The translations under genes were made by a program, and so were the position numbers. The notes below the pieces were generated by a model. That model had not been told where the DNA came from. It made no database searches and saw nothing but the letters and a program-made list of their open reading frames with translations. A stretch of DNA of 12,749 nt, taken from Gallionella sp. GTDB lineage: Bacteria > Pseudomonadota > Gammaproteobacteria > Burkholderiales > Gallionellaceae. The stretch's first letter is position 1. Every line of letters starts with the position of its first letter. This document shows, piece by piece, positions 1-6,171 of this stretch. The DNA lies in contig JAUYGW010000015.1 in the NCBI GenBank assembly GCA_030690245.1, forward strand, positions 1 to 12,749. Direction: 5' to 3'.

Positions 1-1
1 C

Positions 2-472
2 TCCGCCGAAGCCGTGGCGCAGGACATCCGCCGCTGGAAACATTTGCAGGTCTTTACCCACGAGCAGATGGAAGAGATTCTGGTCGCCAAGCTGATCGCC
101 ACCTCCGCCAAGCAGATCGGCATGTTCCTGATCATCCTGACCATCGTCAGCGCGGCCATTGTCGCTTTCATCATTTACACCATGACCCTGGGCAAGATCA
201 GGGAGATCGCCGTGCTGAAACTGATCGGCACCCGCAACCGCACCATCGCCGGCATGATCCTGCAACAGGCGCTGGGCTTGGGGCTGATCGGCTTCGCCGT
301 CGGCAAGATCGCCGCCACCGTCTGGGGGCCTGCTTTCCCGAAATATGTGCTGCTCGAACCGGGTGATGCGGTGCGCGGCTTCGTGATCGTGATGCTCGTC
401 TGCACCCTTGCCAGCACGCTGGCGATACGCGCGGCGCTGAAGGTCGATCCGGCCACCGCGATAGGAGGCTGA
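2..472 (+). CDS. ABC transporter permease, FtsX/DevC-like, 3' part only
   Basis: Inner-membrane permease subunit of an ABC exporter. The gene enters from the left edge and only its last 156 residues are present; the stop is TGA at 470-472. Three hydrophobic segments are visible, roughly residues 41-65 (IGMFLIILTIVSAAIVAFII), 82-110 and 123-145. Between the first two is a basic stretch with KIREIAVLKLIGTRN. That arrangement, four transmembrane segments with a cytoplasmic REIAVLKLIG-type loop, is characteristic of the FtsX/MacB/DevC permease fold. The C-terminus KVDPATAIGG matches the usual end of these proteins, where a 'DPAxAL' type motif is common. An ATPase gene follows on the same strand, so the two very probably form one transporter. 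A membrane-fusion protein gene may lie left of the window. The substrate cannot be told from the sequence. Confidence 0.85.
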   Translation, partial: SAEAVAQDIRRWKHLQVFTHEQMEEILVAKLIATSAKQIGMFLIILTIVSAAIVAFIIYTMTLGKIREIAVLKLIGTRNRTIAGMILQQALGLGLIGFAVGKIAATVWGPAFPKYVLLEPGDAVRGFVIVMLVCTLASTLAIRAALKVDPATAIGG

Positions 473-503
473 AAGCTCATGAATAAATCTACTGCGCGTG
501 TCG

Positions 504-589
504 GATCGGGGGTTGGGCGGTGCTCGCAATCCTCGTGTATAGCAACATACACTCCGGTTGCTGCGCTCCGTCCGCCCCCCGCTGCGATC
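504..589. repeat. Imperfect inverted repeat between permease and ATPase genes
   Basis: The 148-base gap between the two ABC genes holds a long imperfect palindrome. The core is a perfect 6-bp stem GTGTAT (535-540) / ATACAC (547-552) around the loop AGCAAC. Outside it GCAA (527-530) pairs with TTGC (558-561), GGCGG (516-520) can pair with CCGCC (572-576), and GATCG (504-508) with CGATC (585-589), with bulges between. It resembles a dispersed extragenic element rather than a terminator, because no T-run follows and the downstream gene belongs to the same transporter. In RNA it could form a hairpin of about 86 nt that affects the permease:ATPase expression ratio; that role is inference. Confidence 0.55.
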
Positions 590-620
590 CGCTCGCTACA
601 ATTTCTTCACGAGTTTTGAC

Positions 621-1334
621 ATGGACAAAGACATCGGCATCCACATCGAAGGCTTGAGCAAGCGTTACGGCGCGGGCGATACCGCTGTCGATGCGCTCAA
701 GGAAGTGAATATGAGCGTCGCCCCCGGCGAGGTGGTCGGCCTCGTCGGCCCCAGCGGCGCCGGCAAGAGCACGCTGCTCAAATGCCTGGGGGCGGTCATC
801 GAACCAACGCAGGGCCGCATGACCCTGGACGGCGAGGTGATTTACGACAATAAATGGAAGATTCCCGACCTGCGAATGCTGCGCCGGGACCGCATCGGCT
901 TCATCTTCCAGGCGCCTTATCTGATCCCGTTTCTGGATGTGACCGACAACGTCGCGCTGTTGCCGATGCTGGCGGGGCGGCCCAACGGGGAAGCCCGCAC
1001 AAGGGCGCTGGAGCTGCTGCTGGCGCTCGACGTGGCGCACCGGGCGAAGGCGCAGCCCTCCGAACTTTCCGGCGGCGAACAGCAGCGCGTCTCCATCGCC
1101 CGCGCGCTGGCCAACCGGCCCCCGGTGATCCTCGCCGACGAGCCCACCGCGCCGCTGGACAGCGAGCGGGCGATGGCCGTGATGCGTATCCTCAACCAGA
1201 TGGCCAGCCAGTACCAGACGGCCATCATCGTCGTGACTCATGACGAGAAAATCATCCCCACCTTCAAGCGCATCTACCACATCCGTGACGGGCGGACCTT
1301 TGAGGAGGCGGGTGAAGGGCGGTCGCTCGAGTAG
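621..1334 (+). CDS. ABC transporter ATP-binding protein (MacB/DevA/LolD type)
   Basis: ATPase subunit of 237 residues, cytoplasmic, powering the permease encoded just upstream. All motifs are intact: Walker A GPSGAGKST (43-51), Q-loop Q97, signature LSGGEQQR (149-156), Walker B VILADEP (169-175) and H-loop H207. Length and motif wording fit the LolD/MacB/DevA subfamily that pairs with FtsX-type permeases. The D-loop reads PLD where SALD or NLD is commoner, a mild oddity. The ATG at 621 was chosen because it begins right before the family's conserved N-terminus (IHIEGLSKRYG); an in-frame TTG at 558 would run through the inverted repeat and add an unlikely arginine/proline-rich stretch. No strong Shine-Dalgarno precedes 621, so translation may be weak. 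The gene ends 47 bases from the convergent kinase gene. Confidence 0.9.
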   Translation: MDKDIGIHIEGLSKRYGAGDTAVDALKEVNMSVAPGEVVGLVGPSGAGKSTLLKCLGAVIEPTQGRMTLDGEVIYDNKWKIPDLRMLRRDRIGFIFQAPYLIPFLDVTDNVALLPMLAGRPNGEARTRALELLLALDVAHRAKAQPSELSGGEQQRVSIARALANRPPVILADEPTAPLDSERAMAVMRILNQMASQYQTAIIVVTHDEKIIPTFKRIYHIRDGRTFEEAGEGRSLE

Positions 1335-1381
1335 GAGAGCACTCTGCATTGGCGTGACAAGCCTGCTGCCATTGGGCCGCA

Positions 1382-2713
1382 TCAAGGCTTGAAGCTCACC
1401 GTCACCCGCAGCCCTTGGCCTTTGTTCGCCGGCAGTATCTGCAAGGCTGCGCCATGCACCTCGGCAATCCGTTTGACGATGGACAGCCCCAAGCCGCTGC
1501 CGCTGCCCTGCGTGCCTAGCGGCCGATAGAAACGCTCCAGCACCTTGTCCCGCTCCTGCTCCGGAATGCCCGGCCCGTTGTCGCTCACCGACAGGCAGGC
1601 CACTCCCGGCTCCTGGGCGATACTTACCTGAACCGTCGTGCCGGACGGACTGTGCCGTATCGAATTGTCGAGCAGGTTGCGCAGCAGCACCCGCAGCAGG
1701 CCGGAGTTGCCGCGCACCGTGGCCTCGTTGCCCGCCAGCAGTTCCAGTCGCACGCCCTTTTCCAGCGCGGCCGGCGCAAGCGCGGCAATCGTTTCGGCGG
1801 CGATGTCCCTGAGCCGGCATGGCTCCGTCACGCCGCGATCCAGCGTGTCGACCCGCGCCAGCGTCAGCAGCTGCTCGATCAGATGGGCGGCGCGGTCGCA
1901 GCCGAGAATCGCGTTGTCGAGCGCATGAATGCGTTCCGCCTCTGCGGTAGCGGCGCGCGCCACCTGCGCCTGCGCCTTAATCGCGGCCACCGGGGTGCGC
2001 AATTCATGCGCGGCGTCCGCGGTGAAGCGCCGCTCTTTCTGCATCGACGCGTCGATGCGGGTGAACAGCCGGTTGAGCCGCTCGATCAGCGGCAGCACTT
2101 CGCGCGGCACACTCGATGCATCGAGCGCGGCGAGATTGTCCGGCTCGCGCTGCCCCACTTCGCGCGCCAGCCTGTCGAGCGGGCGCAGGCCGCGCATCAC
2201 CGCGATCCACAGCAGCAGCGCCAGCAGCGGCAGCGAGAACCACAGCGGTCGCAGCAGGTTGCCCGCGATGTCGCGCGCCAGTTCGTCGCGCACCCCGGCG
2301 CGTTCCGCGACATGGATCAGGTATTCGCCGGATTCATCCCAAGTGCTGAAGACGCGCCAGCGCTTTCCGTCGATGGTGGTGTCGCTGAAGCCGCGCTCCC
2401 TGCTCGCCAGCGGCTGTTGCGGGGCATTGGCGGAATGCAGGCGGAGCTGCCGCTCTTTATCCCATATCTGGAACGCGACGCGGCGGGCATATTTGTGCAG
2501 CAGCGGAGCATGTTCGGTTTCGAGCTCGTCGAGGTCGTGCGATGCCTGGACGACCAGCAGCGAGGCGGCCTGCGCCAGGTGCGCATCCAGCACCTCGTCG
2601 AATTCCTCGCGCGCATCGAGATAGGTGAAGGCGGCCGCGCCGAGCCAGACCAGCGTGATCGCCGCCAGCACCAGCGCCAGCAGCCGTTGTTTGAGCGAGG
2701 CGCGTTGCCACAT
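1382..2713 (-). CDS. Sensor histidine kinase, QseC/PmrB-like
   Basis: Membrane sensor kinase of 443 residues that phosphorylates the response regulator encoded immediately upstream. Segments in order: transmembrane helix about 11-32, periplasmic sensor region about 33-155, transmembrane helix about 156-174, linker/HAMP-like region to about 225, dimerisation/phosphoacceptor box FTADAAHELRTPVAA with H236, N-box RNLLDN (345-350), G1 box DNGPG (378-382), F-box ERFYR and G2 box GSGLGL (405-410). The wording FTADAAHELRTP and overall size point to the QseC/PmrB/TctE group. The ATG lies one base after the regulator's stop (TGA-C-ATG), so translation is coupled. It is the last gene of the cytochrome operon, which suggests that its signal concerns the respiratory or redox state of the periplasm. 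The ligand is not deducible: the periplasmic domain shows no metal- or haem-binding motif. Confidence 0.93.
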   Translation of the reverse strand: MWQRASLKQRLLALVLAAITLVWLGAAAFTYLDAREEFDEVLDAHLAQAASLLVVQASHDLDELETEHAPLLHKYARRVAFQIWDKERQLRLHSANAPQQPLASRERGFSDTTIDGKRWRVFSTWDESGEYLIHVAERAGVRDELARDIAGNLLRPLWFSLPLLALLLWIAVMRGLRPLDRLAREVGQREPDNLAALDASSVPREVLPLIERLNRLFTRIDASMQKERRFTADAAHELRTPVAAIKAQAQVARAATAEAERIHALDNAILGCDRAAHLIEQLLTLARVDTLDRGVTEPCRLRDIAAETIAALAPAALEKGVRLELLAGNEATVRGNSGLLRVLLRNLLDNSIRHSPSGTTVQVSIAQEPGVACLSVSDNGPGIPEQERDKVLERFYRPLGTQGSGSGLGLSIVKRIAEVHGAALQILPANKGQGLRVTVSFKP

Positions 2714-2714
2714 G

Positions 2715-3383
2715 TCAGGCGCCCTTATCGCGCGGCATCAGGTAGCCGACGCCGCGTATGGTTTCGATCAGTTCCGGAAACAGCTTGCGGCGCAGGTGAT
2801 GGATATGCACTTCCACCGCATTGCTTTCGATTTCGTCGCCCCACGCGTAAAGCTGCTCTTCGAGCTGGGTGCGCGACAGCACTTTTCCCGCATTGAGCAT
2901 CAGCGCGTGCAGCAGCGCGAATTCCCTGGCCGAAAGCTCGACCGGCTTGTCCAGGTACAGCACGCGATGGGCGGCGGGATCGAGCCTGACCCCGGCAACT
3001 TCGAGAAAAGGTTCGGACTTGCCGCTGGCGCGGCGTATCAGCGCGCGCAGCCGCGCCGCGAGCTCGCCCATGTCGAACGGCTTGACCAGATAGTCGTCCG
3101 CGCCGGCATCCAGCCCCTTGATGCGGTCATCCACCGTGTCCATCGCGGTCAGGATCAGCACGGGAATGGGAATATTGCGGCCGCGCAGCCGGCGCAGCAC
3201 CTCCAGCCCGGAGAGGCGCGGCAGCCCCAGATCCAGCACCACCGCCGCGTAAGGTTCGGTGGCGAGCGCCTGTTCCGCCGACACGCCGTCTTTCATCCAG
3301 TCCACGGCGTAGCCGGACTGCTTCAAGCCCGCCTGAATCGCATCGCCCAGCAGGGCATCATCTTCGACTACCAGCACACGCAT
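2715..3383 (-). CDS. Response regulator, OmpR family, QseB/PmrA-like
   Basis: DNA-binding response regulator of 222 residues. The receiver domain (1-115) has the acidic pair D8/D9, phosphoacceptor D51 in VVLDLGLP, T79 and K101; the C-terminal half (about 125-218) is an OmpR/PhoB winged helix, with LSAREFALLHALM and the recognition region EVHIHHLRRKL. The closest recognisable relatives are QseB, PmrA and TctD. ATG at 3383 is preceded by GGTGGA at a suitable distance. It lies 25 bases after the cytochrome b gene and one base before the kinase gene, so it belongs to the same transcription unit. A CTTAAG-N5-CTTAAC operator sits at 5145-5161 before the first gene of that unit. PmrA and QseB relatives bind this kind of direct repeat, so this protein probably controls its own operon. 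That link is inference. Confidence 0.94.
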   Translation of the reverse strand: MRVLVVEDDALLGDAIQAGLKQSGYAVDWMKDGVSAEQALATEPYAAVVLDLGLPRLSGLEVLRRLRGRNIPIPVLILTAMDTVDDRIKGLDAGADDYLVKPFDMGELAARLRALIRRASGKSEPFLEVAGVRLDPAAHRVLYLDKPVELSAREFALLHALMLNAGKVLSRTQLEEQLYAWGDEIESNAVEVHIHHLRRKLFPELIETIRGVGYLMPRDKGA

Positions 3384-3408
3384 CGTCCACCCGCGAATAA
3401 AATGTCAA

Positions 3409-4101
3409 TTAGTCATCTTCGTGCTGCTTGGCCTGCGCCGTATCCGGGCTTGGCGCCATCAGGCCGGTGTCCTGATAATCAAGCCAGAATGCCACAACAG
3501 CGGCCAGCAACAGGATGCCCAGCCAGAGATATGAGCGACGGATACCCTGCTCCGGTTCGGCGAATTTAAAACCGGTGATCATGGAACGCACCAGATTCTC
3601 GCGATGCAGCAGGCTGCTCACCACCACCCCCGCGATGTGGATCAACACCACGGCCAGCATGGCATCGGATACGAACTCATGCATCTCCTCCATCACATCG
3701 CCGCCGATATCCTGGAATGTCATTACCCCGCTCACTCCCGACAAGAGGCCCAGCCCCAGCAGCAGCCAGACCGATACGCTGCCCAGCGGGTTGTGCCCGA
3801 TGTAGTGCGCAGGATTACCTTTGAGCAGCGATAACGAGTAAGCCATGATCTCGCCGGGCTTGAACAGGAACGAACGGAACTGCGCATAGCGTGTGCCGAA
3901 AAATCCCCACAGCAGCCTGAATACGAGCAGCCCCAGCAATGTGTAGCCGAGCACCACATGGATATCGCGGTCAAGCTCCGATTCGGCGGTCAGATAGGCG
4001 CCGGTAAATGACAGCACCAGCAGCCAGTGAAAGACCCGCGTCGGCACGTCCCAAACCAAGACCCTACAAAAAACTTTTGTCCGGGCACCCGGTTGGCTCA
4101 T
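3409..4101 (-). CDS. Cytochrome b561-type membrane dihaem protein
   Basis: Integral membrane cytochrome b of 230 residues, of the prokaryotic cytochrome b561 / Ni-hydrogenase cytochrome b family (PF01292 type). Candidate haem ligands are H25 (RVFHW), H48 (DIHVVLGY), H141 (EMHEF) and H155 (LIHIAG), placed in or beside hydrophobic helices. About four core helices are visible, plus an additional hydrophobic segment near 190-207 before a polar tail. Expected role: take electrons from quinol and pass them to the periplasmic c-type cytochromes encoded directly upstream, or the reverse. A strong ribosome site AAGGAG precedes ATG 4101; the gene starts 12 bases after the DHC stop. SHP, DHC and cytochrome b genes are known to occur together in proteobacteria, which supports a shared electron path. 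Confidence 0.92.
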   Translation of the reverse strand: MSQPGARTKVFCRVLVWDVPTRVFHWLLVLSFTGAYLTAESELDRDIHVVLGYTLLGLLVFRLLWGFFGTRYAQFRSFLFKPGEIMAYSLSLLKGNPAHYIGHNPLGSVSVWLLLGLGLLSGVSGVMTFQDIGGDVMEEMHEFVSDAMLAVVLIHIAGVVVSSLLHRENLVRSMITGFKFAEPEQGIRRSYLWLGILLLAAVVAFWLDYQDTGLMAPSPDTAQAKQHEDD

Positions 4102-4113
4102 GATGATCTCCTT

Positions 4114-4671
4114 TTACTTGGGCAGTCTGATGTCATGTTCGTTGAAATCGCCGCGATCCGCCCGCGGGTGGCACGCCGCGCAGTTGGCCGGGCTCTTCAC
4201 CAGCGGATTTTTCCAGACCGCCGGCGAGATTTCATGGCCGTCGTGCTTGCGCTTGAACCAGGCGGCTTCTGTAATTTTCAATGGCGCTGTCGGGGCGCTC
4301 CAGCGGTTGGACGCGTTGTTCACCAGGAAGGCGGTGATCTCCTTGTTGTCCTGCGCATCCAGCGACGCATCCGAGCCGAAATGCTTATCCAGACCGGCCA
4401 TGACCTTGCGCCAGGATTTGGCGGGCAGCAGCCCGGGCGCATAGGCGATATGGCAGTCGGAACATTCCTTCTGGAATTTGGCGTTGGTTTGCGCGGGCTG
4501 TAGCGGTTTGCCACGGTTTTCGCCGCCATACTTCCCAGCGGATTTCTCGCCTAATCTCCAGCCGTATCTTTCGTCGCGGTCGTCATCGGCCTGGGCGGCA
4601 GACATCGTTGCGCCCACCGCCAGCAAGGCAACGGCAAGCATCCGGAAATTTTTCTGTTTATGAATCGACAT
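4114..4671 (-). CDS. Dihaem cytochrome c (DHC)
   Basis: Periplasmic c-type cytochrome, 185 residues with signal peptide. A basic N-terminus and hydrophobic core (about 10-22) lead to a likely signal peptidase site after AQA (28). Two haem attachment motifs follow: CSDCH (C70, C73, H74) and CAACH (C164, C167, H168), with phrases such as WRKVMAGLDKHFG and HEISPAVWKNPLVKSPANC typical of the dihaem cytochrome c family (PF09626 type). DHC proteins are known electron donors to SHP. The start at 4671 was chosen over an upstream in-frame start because AAGGAG stands six bases before it and a signal peptide begins there; the ribosome site overlaps the SHP stop codon, ten bases upstream, which couples translation. 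Confidence 0.93.
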   Translation of the reverse strand: MSIHKQKNFRMLAVALLAVGATMSAAQADDDRDERYGWRLGEKSAGKYGGENRGKPLQPAQTNAKFQKECSDCHIAYAPGLLPAKSWRKVMAGLDKHFGSDASLDAQDNKEITAFLVNNASNRWSAPTAPLKITEAAWFKRKHDGHEISPAVWKNPLVKSPANCAACHPRADRGDFNEHDIRLPK

Positions 4672-4681
4672 GGAAGTCTCC

Positions 4682-5095
4682 TTATTTCTTGACGGTGAGC
4701 AGATAGGCAAGCATATCGCCCTTTTCCTGCGGCGTGCAGGCACGGCTCAGCACATCGTTGCAATTGCGTTTGAACCATTTGTTCACTTTTTTCGGGCTGG
4801 TGAACCGCTCAGCGTTGGCGGACGGCGCAAGCGGATCGATGACCTTGCCGGTCTTGGCATGCTTGCCCGGGGCGGCTGGATTCTCGGTATGGCAGGAAGC
4901 GCAGCTCCATTCACCGCCATGCTTTGACTTGAAAAAACTTTCCCCGCGCGCGGCCGAGAATCCCTGGAAACCCGGGGTGCCCGCCGCTTCCTTTTGAATG
5001 GAAGCCAGTATCTCGTTGTGGGTTTCCGCAAAAGCCGGTTGCGCCGCCAACCCGGCAACAGCCACCAGACTCCATATATGAAATATACGAAACAT
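4682..5095 (-). CDS. shp: SHP-type monohaem cytochrome c (oxygen/NO-binding, DUF1924)
   Basis: Periplasmic monohaem cytochrome of 137 residues, recognised as a sphaeroides haem protein (SHP) family member. A signal peptide ends at AFA (23). Haem is attached at CASCH (C65, C68, H69). The C-terminal part carries WFKRNCNDVLSRAC: asparagine N111 falls at mature position 88 and C112/C120 at 89/97. From memory, R. sphaeroides SHP uses Asn88 as the replaceable sixth iron ligand, so the fit is exact if cleavage is after residue 23. SHPs bind O2 and NO transiently and receive electrons from DHC; their physiological task is unsettled. ATG 5095 has AGGAG eight bases upstream. It is the first gene of the SHP-DHC-cytochrome b-regulator-kinase operon. 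Confidence 0.93.
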   Translation of the reverse strand: MFRIFHIWSLVAVAGLAAQPAFAETHNEILASIQKEAAGTPGFQGFSAARGESFFKSKHGGEWSCASCHTENPAAPGKHAKTGKVIDPLAPSANAERFTSPKKVNKWFKRNCNDVLSRACTPQEKGDMLAYLLTVKK

Positions 5096-5128
5096 TTTTG
5101 TACTCCTGAATTAAACGTTGAGGCGCGC

Positions 5129-5134
5129 AGGATA
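5129..5134 (-). promoter_or_regulatory. Candidate -10 element of the SHP operon
   Basis: On the minus strand the hexamer TATCCT follows the CTTAAG operator after ten bases. PhoB- and PmrA-type regulators commonly bind in place of a -35 box at about this distance. A start near 5122 would leave a leader of about 27 nt with the AGGAG ribosome site. No good sigma-70 -35 box pairs with it at 16-18 bases, which fits an activator-dependent promoter but also leaves the call weak. Confidence 0.35.
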
Positions 5135-5144
5135 AAAGGTCAAG

Positions 5145-5161
5145 CTTAAGAGATGCTTAAC
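5145..5161 (-). promoter_or_regulatory. PmrA/QseB-type operator upstream of the SHP operon
   Basis: The plus strand reads CTTAAG (5145-5150), five bases AGATG, then CTTAAC (5156-5161): a direct repeat with an 11-bp period, one helical turn. This matches the published PmrA box pattern (C/T)TTAA(G/T)-N5-(C/T)TTAA(G/T) in all but the last base. OmpR-family dimers bind such head-to-tail half-sites. It lies 50-66 bases upstream of the SHP start codon, in the only sizeable gap before the operon that encodes a QseB/PmrA-like regulator, so autoregulation is the natural reading. Confidence 0.7.
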
Positions 5162-5162
5162 A

Positions 5163-5176
5163 CAAAAATATTTTTG
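5163..5176. promoter_or_regulatory. 14-bp perfect AT-rich palindrome beside the operator
   Basis: CAAAAATATTTTTG is a perfect palindrome one base away from the CTTAAG direct repeat, on the side upstream of SHP. It could be a second protein-binding site, a flexible or UP-like A/T tract helping the SHP promoter, or part of the 3' end of the tRNA transcript. The sequence alone does not decide between these. Confidence 0.4.
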
Positions 5177-5214
5177 GGGTGAACTCCACAGAGAGTTGTG
5201 GCCGCTGAAAATGA

Positions 5215-5290
5215 TGGTGCCGCTTGTCGGATTCGAACTGACGACCTACCGCTTACAAGGCGGTTGCTCTACCAACTGAGCTAAAGCGGC
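5215..5290 (-). tRNA. tRNA-Thr(TGT)
   Basis: Read on the minus strand, this 76-base gene forms a full cloverleaf: acceptor GCCGCTT/AAGCGGC with discriminator A, D-arm containing AGCTCAGTTGGTAGAGC, anticodon loop CTTGTAA with anticodon TGT closed by ACCGC/GCGGT, and T-arm with GTTCGAATC. The CCA end is encoded (5215-5217). It reads ACA-type threonine codons. It lies 35 bases after tRNA-Lys and probably shares its promoter, as no separate promoter is visible in the spacer. Confidence 0.97.
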
Positions 5291-5312
5291 TTTAATACGA
5301 GGCTACCAAACA

Positions 5313-5413
5313 CTCTTTTGCAAGCTGGTGGGTCGGCCGAGATTCGAACTCGGGACCAACGGATTAAAAGTCCGCTGCTCTACCGGCTGAGCTACCGACC
5401 CTTCGCAAAAGAG
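5313..5413 (-). other. Leader/trailer inverted repeat enclosing tRNA-Lys
   Basis: CTCTTTTGC at 5313-5321 and GCAAAAGAG at 5405-5413 are exact reverse complements placed on either side of tRNA-Lys. In the precursor RNA the first nine bases after the predicted start (about 5412) would pair with the spacer before tRNA-Thr, extending the acceptor stem beyond an internal loop. Such a helix could guide RNase P/RNase E or RNase III-type processing and separate the two tRNAs. The pairing is visible; the function is inferred. Confidence 0.6.
5326..5401 (-). tRNA. tRNA-Lys(TTT)
   Basis: Minus-strand cloverleaf of 76 bases: acceptor GGGTCGG/CCGACCC with discriminator A, D-arm AGCTCAGCCGGTAGAGC, anticodon loop CTTTTAA with anticodon TTT, T-arm GAGTTCGAATCTC, and encoded CCA (5326-5328). 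It is the first gene of a two-tRNA unit with a consensus promoter directly upstream. A tRNA-Lys after the tol-pal-cpoB cluster also occurs in gammaproteobacteria such as E. coli, so the neighbourhood is probably old. Confidence 0.97.
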
Positions 5414-5418
5414 CGCGA

Positions 5419-5446
5419 ATTATACGGGTTTAGCCCACCCTGTCAA
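5419..5446 (-). promoter_or_regulatory. Sigma-70 promoter of the tRNA-Lys/tRNA-Thr unit
   Basis: Minus strand TTGACA (5441-5446), 16 bases, TATAAT (5419-5424): both hexamers are perfect consensus. The following discriminator is GC-rich (TCGCGC), as in stable-RNA promoters under stringent control. The predicted start is near 5412, about ten bases before tRNA-Lys. The promoter sits just after the queC stop, so the tRNAs do not depend on read-through from queC. Confidence 0.9.
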
Positions 5447-5476
5447 CGCAAAATGCCGTGCAACAAGGCTCGGCGG

Positions 5477-6154
5477 CTAGGTTGCGCGATATACGGTCGG
5501 ATCGGCCACGCCGGCGGCAATAAACCCGGCGCTGCGCAAGCGGCATGAATCGCATACGCCGCAGGCGCGCCCCGATTCATCGGCCTGGTAGCAGGAAACG
5601 GTTTGCGCGTAATCCACACCGAGCGCAGTCCCCTGCCGGATGATCTCCGCCTTGGACAGGTGCAGCAGGGGTGCATGGATGGTCAGCGGATGGCCTTCGA
5701 CGGCGGCTTTGGTGGCGAGATTGGCCATGTGCTCGAAGGCCTCGATATAGGCGGGACGGCAATCCGGGTAACCGGAATAATCCACCGCGTTCACGCCGAT
5801 GAAAATGTCCTGCGCCTGCAATACTTCGGCCCAGGCCAGTGCCAGCGACAGCATGATGGTGTTGCGTGCGGGAACGTAAGTCAGGGGGATACCTTCGCTG
5901 GGCTGTTGCGGCACGGCGATCTTGTTGTCGGTGAGGGCGGAGCCGCCGAATCCGGTGAGATCGATACTGATCACCCGTTGTTCATGCGCGCCGAGCATTT
6001 GCGCGACGCGCTGCGCGGCAGCCAGTTCGGCGTGATGGCGCTGCCCGTAATCCACGCTCAGCGCGTAGCATACAAAACCCTGCGCGCGTGCCATAGCCAG
6101 CACGGTTGCCGAATCCAGCCCACCCGACAAAAGCACAACGGCGTTTTTCATCAT
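5477..6154 (-). CDS. queC: 7-cyano-7-deazaguanine synthase QueC
   Basis: ATP-dependent enzyme of 225 residues that converts 7-carboxy-7-deazaguanine plus ammonia to preQ0, the precursor of queuosine in tRNA. The N-terminal PP-loop SGGLDS (10-15) binds [11 protein letters not shown] (33-40) and [10 protein letters not shown] are family signatures. The C-terminal zinc site is complete: C188, C198, C201 and C204. Length is normal for the family. It follows QueE, which makes its substrate, but a 128-bp inverted-repeat element lies between them. Two ATGs stand in tandem (6154 and 6151); no clear Shine-Dalgarno is seen before either, so the exact start is open by one codon. Ends 30 bases before the tRNA promoter. 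Confidence 0.97.
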   Translation of the reverse strand: MMKNAVVLLSGGLDSATVLAMARAQGFVCYALSVDYGQRHHAELAAAQRVAQMLGAHEQRVISIDLTGFGGSALTDNKIAVPQQPSEGIPLTYVPARNTIMLSLALAWAEVLQAQDIFIGVNAVDYSGYPDCRPAYIEAFEHMANLATKAAVEGHPLTIHAPLLHLSKAEIIRQGTALGVDYAQTVSCYQADESGRACGVCDSCRLRSAGFIAAGVADPTVYRAT

Positions 6155-6171
6155 TCCGGAAAAGGCAGTTT

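Noticed and set aside
1358..1391. CAAGCC/GGCTTG inverted repeat between the convergent ATPase and kinase genes as a bidirectional terminator
   Set aside because: Six pairs with a 22-base loop, overlapping the kinase stop codon, with no T-run on either strand.
1652..2896. Long plus-strand ORF of 414 residues opposite the kinase gene
   Set aside because: Shadow of the GC-rich kinase gene: rich in Arg, Gln and His with no recognisable domain, while the minus strand holds a complete kinase.
5110..5143. TTGACC (5138-5143) and TTTAAT (5110-5115) as a sigma-70 promoter for shp
   Set aside because: The spacer is 22 bases, too long, and the -10 would overlap the ribosome-binding site.
5186..5201. 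Hairpin CCACA-6-TGTGG after tRNA-Thr as a rho-independent terminator
   Set aside because: The stem is only 5 bp and no T-run follows directly; the nearest T tract is 10-15 bases away within the palindrome at 5163-5176.
5318..5548. Plus-strand ORF of 76 residues over tRNA-Lys and the queC end
   Set aside because: Its start reads the tRNA in antisense (AEIRTRDQRIKSPLLYRLSYRP), a well-known artefact of tRNA genes; no ribosome site and it overlaps queC.
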